A stretch of 47,788 bases of DNA from an uncultured Mycoplasmatota bacterium (GTDB lineage: Bacteria; Bacillota_I; Bacilli_A; RF39; UBA660), in assembly GCA_947571135.1 (NCBI GenBank), contig CANOWY010000009.1:1-47788 (forward strand), in the 5' to 3' direction. Both the position numbers and the translations under genes were made by a program. The notes beneath the pieces were generated by a model, which saw only the letters and a list, made by a program, of their open reading frames with translations, was not told the origin of the DNA and searched no databases. Positions 7,693 to 15,100 of the stretch are shown piece after piece (the first letter of the stretch is position 1; every line of letters starts with the position of its first letter).

Positions 7693-8502
7693 ATGAAATA
7701 TATAATTTACATTCTACTTGGGATTTTACAAGGGTTTACAGAACCTTTACCTATTTCTTCTAGTGGACATTTGTTTTTATTTAAAAATATTTTTAATACA
7801 GACATGCTCCAAGATTTGAATTTTGAGATATTTGTAAATTTTGGTTCGTTTTTAGCCATATTATTTATTTTTCTACCAGACATTTTGAAACTTATAAAGT
7901 CTTTCTTCACTTATATTTTTAATAAGAAAAAAAGAGAGATTGTAAAAAATGATTTTAAGTATTGTATGCTAATTCTTGTAGGAAGTATTCCAGTGGGCAT
8001 TATAGGTGCTTTGTTTAAAGATAATATTGAGCAGGCTTTAAATATAAAATTACTAGGAGTAGCCTTCTTAATTACTGCTATTTCTTTATTTCTAGTTAAA
8101 AACGTAAATGGAGACAAAGAAGATAAAGATATTACTTATAAAGACGCTATCGTAATTGGCCTTTTACAAATGGTAGCATTATGTCCTGGAATTAGTCGTA
8201 GTGGTATTGTGCTAGTGGGTTGTTTGCTTTGTAAATTGAAAAAAGACTCTGCCCTGAAATATACATTTATGCTTTACTTCCCTGTTAGTGTTGCTTCTAT
8301 GGGACTTGGGATGTTAGATTTTCTAGAGAATCCGGCAAGCAGTAGTTTGCTTCCATGTTATGTAGTGGGTATGATTTTTGCTGGAATTGTGACTTACTTT
8401 TCTTATAAGTGGTTATCGAATTTAGTAAAAAAAGGAAAATTGTGGAAGTTTTCTATCTACTGTGTATGTTTGGCGTTGTTTATCTTTATTTATTTTAGAT
8501 AA
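7693..8502 (+). CDS. uppP: Undecaprenyl-diphosphatase (BacA/UppP family)
   Basis: The 269-residue polytopic membrane enzyme dephosphorylates undecaprenyl diphosphate, recycling the lipid carrier for peptidoglycan and other wall polymers, and can give bacitracin resistance. Both family signatures are present: QGFTEPLPISSSGH near the start (usually TEFLPISSTGH) and CPGISRSG near residue 176. The catalytic Glu, His and Arg positions are retained. The length is usual. The start has an AGGTGATC Shine-Dalgarno and a strong terminator follows. Confidence 0.96.
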   Translation: MKYIIYILLGILQGFTEPLPISSSGHLFLFKNIFNTDMLQDLNFEIFVNFGSFLAILFIFLPDILKLIKSFFTYIFNKKKREIVKNDFKYCMLILVGSIPVGIIGALFKDNIEQALNIKLLGVAFLITAISLFLVKNVNGDKEDKDITYKDAIVIGLLQMVALCPGISRSGIVLVGCLLCKLKKDSALKYTFMLYFPVSVASMGLGMLDFLENPASSSLLPCYVVGMIFAGIVTYFSYKWLSNLVKKGKLWKFSIYCVCLALFIFIYFR

Positions 8503-8508
8503 CTTAAA

Positions 8509-8537
8509 AAAGGAATTACTTGGATAGTAGTTCCTTT
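8509..8537 (+). terminator. Terminator of uppP
   Basis: Two 12-base arms, AAAGGAATTACT and AGTAGTTCCTTT, pair with one G-U and a 5-base loop, seven bases after the uppP stop, then a T-rich tract. It is probably bidirectional, also serving the small convergent gene. Confidence 0.75.
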
Positions 8538-8571
8538 CATTTTAGTAATTTTTATTTTCTTATAATTGCAA

Positions 8572-8712
8572 CTATTTTTTTAAATTATTTAAAGATATGG
8601 TGATCTCCTCTCTACTATTTATATTTTTTAATTTAAATTCCTTTTTCTTTATATTATCTGTCTCGTATTTTATTACTGTTTGTATTGTTTCTAATACGTC
8701 TTTTTTATCCAT
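8572..8712 (-). CDS. Small 46-residue protein gene
   Basis: A short frame encodes a 46-residue charged, helical protein that starts MDKKDVLETIQTVIKYE and ends SLNNLKK. It is supported by one of the best ribosome-binding sites in the window (AGGAGGGTGAA directly before the ATG), a clean stop and a flanking bidirectional terminator. It lies between uppP and rmuC and matches no family I know. Confidence 0.6.
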   Translation of the reverse strand: MDKKDVLETIQTVIKYETDNIKKKEFKLKNINSREEITISLNNLKK

Positions 8713-8738
8713 TTCACCCTCCTGATTTTTTATTTCAT

Positions 8739-8777
8739 TTTATACAAATTGGGACTATAATTCCTAATTTGTATAAA
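8739..8777. repeat. Imperfect inverted repeat between rmuC and the small gene
   Basis: The arms contain TTTATACAAATT and AATTTGTATAAA with GGGA/TCC extensions around a short AT loop. It ends two bases before the rmuC stop codon. There is no clean T-run on the minus strand, so it may be a weak terminator or an operator for the 46-residue gene. Confidence 0.5.
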
Positions 8778-8778
8778 T

Positions 8779-9858
8779 TTATTCTTTACTATTATAATGA
8801 TTTTCTAATTGTTCAACATCAACGCTATTAATGGAATTAAATCTTTTGGTGATTTTATCTGTGGTGACATTAATTTCTTTTACATCTTTTGTGACAGTAT
8901 CAATACTACGTGATAATTTATCCCAACGTTCTTTATAACGAGCAAATTCAAAAGAAAGTTTATTTAATTCTTCATGAATTACTTTGGCATATTTATCTCT
9001 TTCCATATTTTTTAAAATCATACCAATTGTTGTTAAAGTGCTCATTAAGGTGGTAGGGCTTGTAATCCAAACACGTTTGTTATAGGCTTCTTTTATTAAT
9101 TCAGAGTGATAGGCATTAAGTTCTGCAAATATGGCTTCGGCTGGCAAAAATAAAATGGCTTCATTTGCTGTTTCTCCAGGCACAATATATTTGCTACTGA
9201 TAGTATCAATATGTTTTCTTACATCCATTTTAAATTGTTTGCATGCTATCTCTCTTTCTTCTTTGGACAAAGTTCTATCTGTCATTCTTTGGTAATTTTC
9301 TAAAGGAAATTTCGAATCAATACAAATTGTTCCTAATGGGTTTGGGGCATAAAGTATTGCATCTGCAATAAATCCATTAGATAGTTTTGCTTGAATTTCA
9401 TAAATTCCTTTTGTATTTTCTCCAAAGACACTCGTTAAAATGTAATTTAAATTTACTTCTCCAAAAATACCACGTGTTTTTTTATCCGTTAAGACACTTT
9501 GTAAAGACACGATTTCTGTAGATAAACCATCTATTTTCTTTTGTGCTTCATCAATTTTAGTCAATCTTTCTAGGATACTTGTAAATGTCTTATTTGATTT
9601 TTGAAAATTGTCATCTAATCTTTCATTTACTTTCTCATTCATATAATTGATTTTATTTTGCATTTGTTCATTTAAATGTTCGAAATCTTTACGTAAATCT
9701 TTTGCAAAATCAATCTTAAATTCTCCTATTTCTTTTGTAATATTCGTTTCAAAACGCCCTAATCTTTCTGTTGTATCATTGGTGTCTTTTCCTTTTACAA
9801 GTAAAATAATTAATAAAAAGACAATAAAAATTAATAATCCTAAAATAACATATACCAT
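8779..9858 (-). CDS. rmuC: RmuC-family DNA recombination protein
   Basis: The 359-residue protein has an N-terminal membrane helix (about 3-22), a coiled-coil region (about 30-125) and the RmuC domain. Recognisable parts are RGIFGEVNLNYIL, ICIDSKFPLENYQRM, FLPAEAIFAELNAY and WITSPTTLMSTLTTIGMIL. RmuC limits inversions and other rearrangements at short repeats and contains a restriction-endonuclease-like fold. It is probably membrane tethered. It follows the VTT-protein gene by 10 bp and is likely in one operon with it. Confidence 0.92.
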   Translation of the reverse strand: MVYVILGLLIFIVFLLIILLVKGKDTNDTTERLGRFETNITKEIGEFKIDFAKDLRKDFEHLNEQMQNKINYMNEKVNERLDDNFQKSNKTFTSILERLTKIDEAQKKIDGLSTEIVSLQSVLTDKKTRGIFGEVNLNYILTSVFGENTKGIYEIQAKLSNGFIADAILYAPNPLGTICIDSKFPLENYQRMTDRTLSKEEREIACKQFKMDVRKHIDTISSKYIVPGETANEAILFLPAEAIFAELNAYHSELIKEAYNKRVWITSPTTLMSTLTTIGMILKNMERDKYAKVIHEELNKLSFEFARYKERWDKLSRSIDTVTKDVKEINVTTDKITKRFNSINSVDVEQLENHYNSKE

Positions 9859-9868
9859 TACAACCTCA

Positions 9869-10453
9869 CTAATCTAATTCAAATTTTTTATTTATAATTT
9901 TACTTATGACAAAAGCGATACCTACTAGTACTACGACTTTGATTAAGGCTATAGGGTGTGTTAGACTTTGAACTAAACTTGTTCCTACAAATCCCCAAAA
10001 CAAAACTAAGAATACTTTTCCAATACAAAGAGCAATTAAAAATTTTTTTAAATGCATTGTAGATAATCCTGCTGCAATGTTTACCATAAATGCAGGGGTA
10101 AAAGGAACGGCAATAATAGCCGTTAATTGTTCCAATTTTACTTTATTTACCACATTCATAACTTTTGTTAGTTTCTTACTATCTTTTACTTTTTTATCAA
10201 ACCAATTCTTAATTTTTTTTCGAAATATGAAGAAAGACATTAAACACCCTAAAACCGTAAAAAACCAGGATATGAAAAAACCAACGATATTTCCAAATAC
10301 TAAAAAATTAATTGTAATAAAAACAAATAAAGGAAGTATGGGAACTATGGATTCAATTAAAATACAAAAACAGCCTAATAATGGCCCATAAATTCCGATA
10401 CTGTTTAAAAAAGTATTGATTAAATTATCTAAATTTGTAATAAATTCCATCAT
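9869..10453 (-). CDS. VTT-domain (DedA/TVP38-like) membrane protein
   Basis: The 194-residue polytopic protein has four to five hydrophobic segments and the VTT-domain pattern (LGCFCILIESIVPILPLFVF, then AVPFTPAFMVNIAAGLSTM). Members are proposed to be flippases or transporters of lipid carriers such as undecaprenyl phosphate or phosphatidylethanolamine; the substrate here is unknown. The first gene of a unit with rmuC, it has an extended -10 element just upstream. Confidence 0.85.
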   Translation of the reverse strand: MMEFITNLDNLINTFLNSIGIYGPLLGCFCILIESIVPILPLFVFITINFLVFGNIVGFFISWFFTVLGCLMSFFIFRKKIKNWFDKKVKDSKKLTKVMNVVNKVKLEQLTAIIAVPFTPAFMVNIAAGLSTMHLKKFLIALCIGKVFLVLFWGFVGTSLVQSLTHPIALIKVVVLVGIAFVISKIINKKFELD

Positions 10454-10470
10454 ATTCTATCACTTCTAAT

Positions 10471-10479
10471 ATTATACCA
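10471..10479 (-). promoter_or_regulatory. Extended -10 promoter of the VTT-protein/rmuC unit
   Basis: The minus strand reads TGGTATAAT, a TGN extension with a perfect -10, about 18 bp before the start codon. No good -35 is visible, as is usual for extended -10 promoters. Confidence 0.45.
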
Positions 10480-10526
10480 CTAATTACAAAGTTTTATTTC
10501 TCCAATCTGATTTTTCAATGTTAAAT

Positions 10527-11366
10527 TTATGGCAAGTTTTTTCTTTCTAAATATTTTATTCTTTTTCTTTTTAATTCTTCTTTTTGAAGTATTGATTCTT
10601 CTTGCAAAGGCATTTTTTCTATAACTCCATTCATAACTAACCATAAATCATCTAGGATTCTTTTCTTTTCTAACTGATCTATTAAATCCCCATCTTTTAT
10701 TTCTAAATGAATTTTTTTGTCGCATTTAATTCTTAAAATGTCATTGTATTCATATCTAGGATGATTTTCTAAATTATGATTAATAAATTTGCGGATTATA
10801 TTACAAATATTTGCCACATCAAGTTCATCTATAACATGTCCACTTTTTCGATAATAATATCCAAGTTGTCTTTGAATCCGCAAAGAATTATACTCTTCAT
10901 TATCAAAAATATACACTATAGAACTTTTATCATCAATAGCAGGGCGAATTGTCATTCTTCTTACACTATTCTTCTCAATATATTCGTTAGCGTAATCATT
11001 AAAATCACTAACCTTTATTTGTTGTATCCAACGATCCAGATTATCAAATGCTTCTAAAGACTTTGACGTAAAATAAATATTTAACTTTTCTTCTTTACTA
11101 TTTTGTAGTTTGATTCCTAAATATTCTTCACTCTTTCGATTTGGCTTGAATGTATTATAACCAACATAAGTTAAGCGTTTTCTCTTTGTTTTTTCTTCTG
11201 AGCATTCGTAGAAAAAATTATTTAGAACCTTTTTATAAATATCTACTACAGATTGGTTTTCTACTTTTTTAATAGGTGCCTCTTCTAATTTACCATTTAT
11301 TGTTATGAAAAAACGATAAGTTTTTGAATTGTTTCCGACTAAAATAGTCATATCTTTTTTTTCCAT
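10527..11366 (-). CDS. Uncharacterised soluble protein
   Basis: The 279-residue protein has no signal peptide or membrane helix. It is rich in charged residues, has an alternating beta/alpha pattern and ends in a basic helical tail (KEELKRKRIKYLERK). I do not recognise a family or active site. The start is well defined by GGGAGG before the ATG and by a strong promoter, so expression is likely. It is transcribed in the same direction as the VTT-protein gene, 73 bp upstream of it. Confidence 0.75.
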   Translation of the reverse strand: MEKKDMTILVGNNSKTYRFFITINGKLEEAPIKKVENQSVVDIYKKVLNNFFYECSEEKTKRKRLTYVGYNTFKPNRKSEEYLGIKLQNSKEEKLNIYFTSKSLEAFDNLDRWIQQIKVSDFNDYANEYIEKNSVRRMTIRPAIDDKSSIVYIFDNEEYNSLRIQRQLGYYYRKSGHVIDELDVANICNIIRKFINHNLENHPRYEYNDILRIKCDKKIHLEIKDGDLIDQLEKKRILDDLWLVMNGVIEKMPLQEESILQKEELKRKRIKYLERKNLP

Positions 11367-11398
11367 GCAAAAACCTCCCTAACGTATTTTGTATTTTT

Positions 11399-11427
11399 AT
11401 TGTAATATAGTTTTTAGTATACGTCAA
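11399..11427 (-). promoter_or_regulatory. Promoter of the uncharacterised 279-residue protein
   Basis: TTGACG, a 17-bp spacer and TACAAT on the minus strand lie about 33 bp upstream of the start codon. Each box differs from consensus at one position. Confidence 0.65.
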
Positions 11428-11445
11428 TTTTCTGGAGGTGTTTTT

Positions 11446-11721
11446 TTAACTTTCTAAAGTTTCACTATTTTTTGTAACTTGGGTGACATCATATCCATAG
11501 AATTCTAAAATACTTACTACTTTACGACTATGAATTCCTTTTAAACACATAATGTAGTATTTTTTGTTTTTATTTAACAATTCTTTATAATGCAATAGTA
11601 ACTTTTGATAGGGTATATTTGTGCATCCTGGATAAGGATTTTTTTTAAAGGTAAGTTCATCTGATACATCAATTAGGGTTCCCATACTTGGATTATAGAC
11701 ATTTAAATCTATTCTTTTCAT
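11446..11721 (-). CDS. Single-domain rhodanese-like protein
   Basis: This 91-residue protein has the rhodanese fold pattern: LIDVSDELTFKKNPYPGCTNIPY (the CH2A-like region), followed by the active-site loop CLKGIHSRKVV with the catalytic Cys, then ILEFYGYDVTQV. Such proteins carry sulfane sulfur on the cysteine. I chose the ATG at 11721, with GGTGA five bases upstream, over a GTG four codons earlier. The family call is good; the sulfur acceptor is unknown. Confidence 0.85.
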   Translation of the reverse strand: MKRIDLNVYNPSMGTLIDVSDELTFKKNPYPGCTNIPYQKLLLHYKELLNKNKKYYIMCLKGIHSRKVVSILEFYGYDVTQVTKNSETLES

Positions 11722-11753
11722 TTCCTTCACCACTATATTATATGTGAGAAATA

Positions 11754-11785
11754 AAAAAAGCAGAGGGTTAGTAACTAATCTTCTG
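11754..11785 (-). terminator. Hairpin with T-run
   Basis: The minus strand forms an 11-bp stem, CAGAAGATTAG with CTAACCCTCTG (two G-U pairs), followed by C and seven T. A second terminator lies about 135 bp upstream, so this one would end a transcript starting between them or back up virD4 termination. Confidence 0.55.
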
Positions 11786-11919
11786 TTATCATTAATTCAT
11801 TATTAAAAATAATTAACTTCTTCAGAGTTTATAATGTTTCATCCAATATTGAAACTTTTATATTTTTATTTATAAGTATATAATTCATTGCTTCACTCTT
11901 TATTGTTATTAGTAAAAAT
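11786..11919 (-). other. Intergenic stretch between two terminators
   Basis: This AT-rich interval lies between the virD4 terminator and the next hairpin. It holds only a 19-codon frame (starting at 11888, MNYILINKNIKV) with weak start signals, which may be a gene remnant. No promoter or other structure is convincing. Confidence 0.3.
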
Positions 11920-11953
11920 TAAACCTAGAAAAAACTGAAATTTCCTAGGTTTA
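11920..11953 (-). terminator. Terminator at the end of the secretion locus
   Basis: A 9-bp perfect stem (TAAACCTAG / CTAGGTTTA) with a 16-base loop is followed by AATTTTT on the minus strand. It lies just after the virD4 stop and closes the 25-kb locus. Confidence 0.6.
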
Positions 11954-11965
11954 TAAAATTCTTTT

Positions 11966-14245
11966 TTATTCGTCTCCAAAGAAATCATCAAAGAATTCAT
12001 CGTCTGTAATAATATTATCATTTACTATAACACTATCTACATCAATATTAATTTTCGGTTTATCTGGAAGTTTATCCTCTTCTTTTTTTACATTTTTTTG
12101 TTTCTTTTCTTTTTCAGGAGTTGTAATTTCATCTACTTTAGGAGCATAAGATTCCTCTTTCTTAATTTCCTTTATTTCTTCTTTTGTGTCTTCTAATTTT
12201 GGGGCTTCTTTTTTCTCCATTTCGGCTTTTTGTCGTGCCTCTTCTTCATCTAATTCTTTTAGTTTTTTATCAATATCGGCAATCATTCTATCAATATCTT
12301 CATTTGACATAGGTGCATCTTTTAAAAACGGATTTGGTGCTTTAAATGGATCCATTCCCATTCCATTCATATCTTTCATAAATGGATTTGGATTTCCAAA
12401 TGGTGGCATATTATTATTCATACCAGTCATACTTGGCATATTTCCCATACCAGGCATTCCGCTAGGGTTGCCAAAACCTGGCATTCCAGGAAGTCCCATA
12501 CCTGGTGTGTTTTGATTTTTATCTAAATTTTCCAGCATGGCTTTTCTTTTCTCTTCTGATACATACTTTTTAACATCAAATAAAGATATTTCTCTTGCTT
12601 CACGAACAGGTAGTACTGCTTTTTTACGATTAATTCCCCAATCCATTTTAAAATCTGGTTCTAATTTTGTTTTAAATGGATATTTTCTTAAACGAATAAT
12701 AATTGCTTCAAACAGTTTTAATTTTTGTAAATCTGTTACTGTAACTAAAGGTGTTGAAGCCGTTTTTTCTTTTTCTTTTGATTTTACTTCTCCACACATC
12801 TTACTAATTTCTTCTAAAGCCGCCATTTCGGTACTAATTAAGTAAACCCAGTTACCGCAGTTTCCTTTGATAACTTCTGCTACTTCTTTTCCATATACAT
12901 CATTTAATTGGGCAAAGTTTTGAATGATAAAGGTAAATCTTATATCACGGCTACGTGCTGCAGAAACCATAGAATCTACGTCTTTTAAAGGTGGCATGTT
13001 CGCAAACTCATCTAAGATAAAGTTTGTTCTATATTGTAATTTTCCCCCATTTTCTTTGGCAACATCAATTAAAGTTTCATAACACTGCTTGATAAAAATC
13101 GTAAGCAAACTATGATAGGTGGTTTTCTCATCATGAATAATCATGAATACGGCTGTTTTTTCGCGTCCAATATCGCGCATATCAAAGTCACTGTAAGATA
13201 GCATTTCACTTAAGATTTCACGAGAAGCAAAGGTACGAACCTTTTGACGGAACGTAGAAGTTATACCTCCTGCTGTATCTTTAGGAGCATTAATCGTACC
13301 AGAGGCAAAGATATAGGCACTAGAATCTTGGCCCTTTAAATTAAAGTATTCTTTAATATACGTACTTGCTGCAAAACGCTCTTCTCCCACACTACTCATA
13401 TAGTTTATAGAGTTCATGTTGACTTCTTCTTCCTTAGCATCCATAAATAAGCCTAGTGCAAGACCTGAGAAATAATCCGCAGCACTGTTTTCCCAAAATG
13501 GTTCACTTTTGTTATTAGGATCTCTTATGATATTTAAGGCAACGTCATCTAAAAGTTCTGTAGACTTATCTACATTGCCACTTTTATAGTTTTGATAAGG
13601 AAGGGTTAGTGGATTCCAAGCATTTCCGTTTTTTGGATCACGAAAATTTAAAACAATAATTTTATATCCTTGTTCTCTTAAGTATTCGGCACTATACTCA
13701 TAAATTTCACCTTTAGGGTCCGTAATAATCATACTTTCGCCTTTTTTAGCAAGTAAATTTACCATTGGCTTAACGATAGTTTGTGTTTTACCTGAACCAG
13801 TTGAACCAATTACTAAATTATGGTATTCTCCATTGTCTACCCAAATATCTTTCCCATTGTTAATTAAAGGAATTCCAGCGGCATCGACTTTTCGATCACT
13901 TGCAAAAACATGTTCAATATTTTTATCTTCTTGGATTTCTTTGTCTTTACTCCATCTAGAATAACCTTTTTCTTCTTTTTCTTTTAAATCTAATCCTATT
14001 CCTTTTCCTCTTTCAAAAATATAAGATGAAACGGAAGTGAATATTATGACAAGGGCAGTAAAAAACATTATCATGGTTAAGATTAAATTATCTCCAGTAA
14101 AAGCAGGGAATGGATTTAATCCAAAGAATTCCCCTTCTTCAAAAAAAGCAGTAAAATTTAATACAGCGATAGCACACAAATATAATAAAAATAGACAAAA
14201 AATGATAAACATGACAAAGTCTTTCGGCGCTACTTTAAATTTCAT
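11966..14245 (-). CDS. virD4: VirD4/TraG-type coupling ATPase
   Basis: The 759-residue protein is a type IV secretion coupling ATPase. Two transmembrane helices (about 11-33 and 53-76) are followed by a RecA-like motor with Walker A GSTGSGKT (147-154), the family signature MIITDPKGE (172-180), Walker B ILDEF (410-414) and RSRDIRFTFIIQNFAQL (431-447). In conjugation such proteins bring relaxase-DNA or protein substrates to the channel. The C-terminal 170 residues are unusual: a Pro/Gly/Met/Asn-rich stretch, then a Lys/Glu-rich tail ending in an acidic cluster. This might bind substrate. It has a GGAGG Shine-Dalgarno and its own promoter, and is the last gene of the locus. Confidence 0.93.
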   Translation of the reverse strand: MKFKVAPKDFVMFIIFCLFLLYLCAIAVLNFTAFFEEGEFFGLNPFPAFTGDNLILTMIMFFTALVIIFTSVSSYIFERGKGIGLDLKEKEEKGYSRWSKDKEIQEDKNIEHVFASDRKVDAAGIPLINNGKDIWVDNGEYHNLVIGSTGSGKTQTIVKPMVNLLAKKGESMIITDPKGEIYEYSAEYLREQGYKIIVLNFRDPKNGNAWNPLTLPYQNYKSGNVDKSTELLDDVALNIIRDPNNKSEPFWENSAADYFSGLALGLFMDAKEEEVNMNSINYMSSVGEERFAASTYIKEYFNLKGQDSSAYIFASGTINAPKDTAGGITSTFRQKVRTFASREILSEMLSYSDFDMRDIGREKTAVFMIIHDEKTTYHSLLTIFIKQCYETLIDVAKENGGKLQYRTNFILDEFANMPPLKDVDSMVSAARSRDIRFTFIIQNFAQLNDVYGKEVAEVIKGNCGNWVYLISTEMAALEEISKMCGEVKSKEKEKTASTPLVTVTDLQKLKLFEAIIIRLRKYPFKTKLEPDFKMDWGINRKKAVLPVREAREISLFDVKKYVSEEKRKAMLENLDKNQNTPGMGLPGMPGFGNPSGMPGMGNMPSMTGMNNNMPPFGNPNPFMKDMNGMGMDPFKAPNPFLKDAPMSNEDIDRMIADIDKKLKELDEEEARQKAEMEKKEAPKLEDTKEEIKEIKKEESYAPKVDEITTPEKEKKQKNVKKEEDKLPDKPKINIDVDSVIVNDNIITDDEFFDDFFGDE

Positions 14246-14272
14246 AATACATTCCTCCGTTTTTTCTTTCTT

Positions 14273-14301
14273 ATTTTACTATACTATTATTTTTTTAGCA
14301 A
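14273..14301 (-). promoter_or_regulatory. Promoter of virD4
   Basis: TTGCTA, a 17-bp spacer and TAAAAT on the minus strand end 27 bp before the virD4 start codon. It would let the coupling ATPase be made separately from the upstream operon. Confidence 0.55.
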
Positions 14302-14307
14302 TTTATT

Positions 14308-15087
14308 TTATTTTGATTCTACGATATTTTCAAAATTATTTTTAGTAAGTTTATAAATATAATTTGTTGGTATTCCCACTTCACTAAAGTATCCTTTTAA
14401 TAGTACTAAATAATCTTCTTTATTATTCATTACATTAATAATACCTTTGATTCGATAAGCAGGGACTTCATAATTTTCATTTTGTTTAAAAATTTCTAAA
14501 TGAAGAACTGATGATTTATTATTTACAACACTAATAACAATTACAAAAAGTTTGTCATCATCCGTTTCTTCATTTACATTTGAGGCTAGTATTATTTTTT
14601 CTTTTTTTTCATTTTTATTAAAATCATATTCTAATACTTCATTCTGTTCTAATTGTGAATAAGAATCTATTTTATTTTCTTTTAAATGTTTGTCCAAAAG
14701 ACTCAACTCTTCCTTCGTCATTTTACGGGTTTCAAAATCTTGTACTTTTAATTCTAAACTATTGCTCCCTGCTATAAAACTATCCCCTATATTTTGCCAA
14801 TTATTATTTAAATCAAAAAAGTTCCATTTATTAATATATTTTAATTTATAAGTACCTATATTTTGATTTTCTTTATATACAATAAAATTTTTAGTAGTAT
14901 CTATTTCTTCATTGGGAGTATCTTTGCAACTACTTTTATTACAAGTATATGAAGAAATATTCGAAAGTAATAAATATCCATTTTTTTCTTCTCTACTTAA
15001 TATGAGTAGTATAACCACTCCAAAAGTTATAAGTATAAAAATCACCCAAAATGCTGGTATTTTTAACAATTCTTTTATTTTAAGCAT
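14308..15087 (-). CDS. Single-pass membrane protein of unknown function
   Basis: The 259-residue protein has one N-terminal transmembrane helix (about 12-31) and an exported domain with two Cys close together (YTCNKSSCKD) and a mostly beta and charged pattern. No family is recognised. Its place between the wall hydrolase and virD4 genes, 13 bp after the hydrolase stop, makes it a likely accessory part of the secretion channel (comparable in position to VirB8 or TraM-like proteins, but I see no clear similarity). Confidence 0.7.
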   Translation of the reverse strand: MLKIKELLKIPAFWVIFILITFGVVILLILSREEKNGYLLLSNISSYTCNKSSCKDTPNEEIDTTKNFIVYKENQNIGTYKLKYINKWNFFDLNNNWQNIGDSFIAGSNSLELKVQDFETRKMTKEELSLLDKHLKENKIDSYSQLEQNEVLEYDFNKNEKKEKIILASNVNEETDDDKLFVIVISVVNNKSSVLHLEIFKQNENYEVPAYRIKGIINVMNNKEDYLVLLKGYFSEVGIPTNYIYKLTKNNFENIVESK

Positions 15088-15100
15088 AGTCTTCTCCTTT

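Noticed and set aside
11829-11888. 19-codon frame resembling the start of a HipA-like protein
   Set aside because: The match is only a handful of residues, and no continuation in any frame was convincing.
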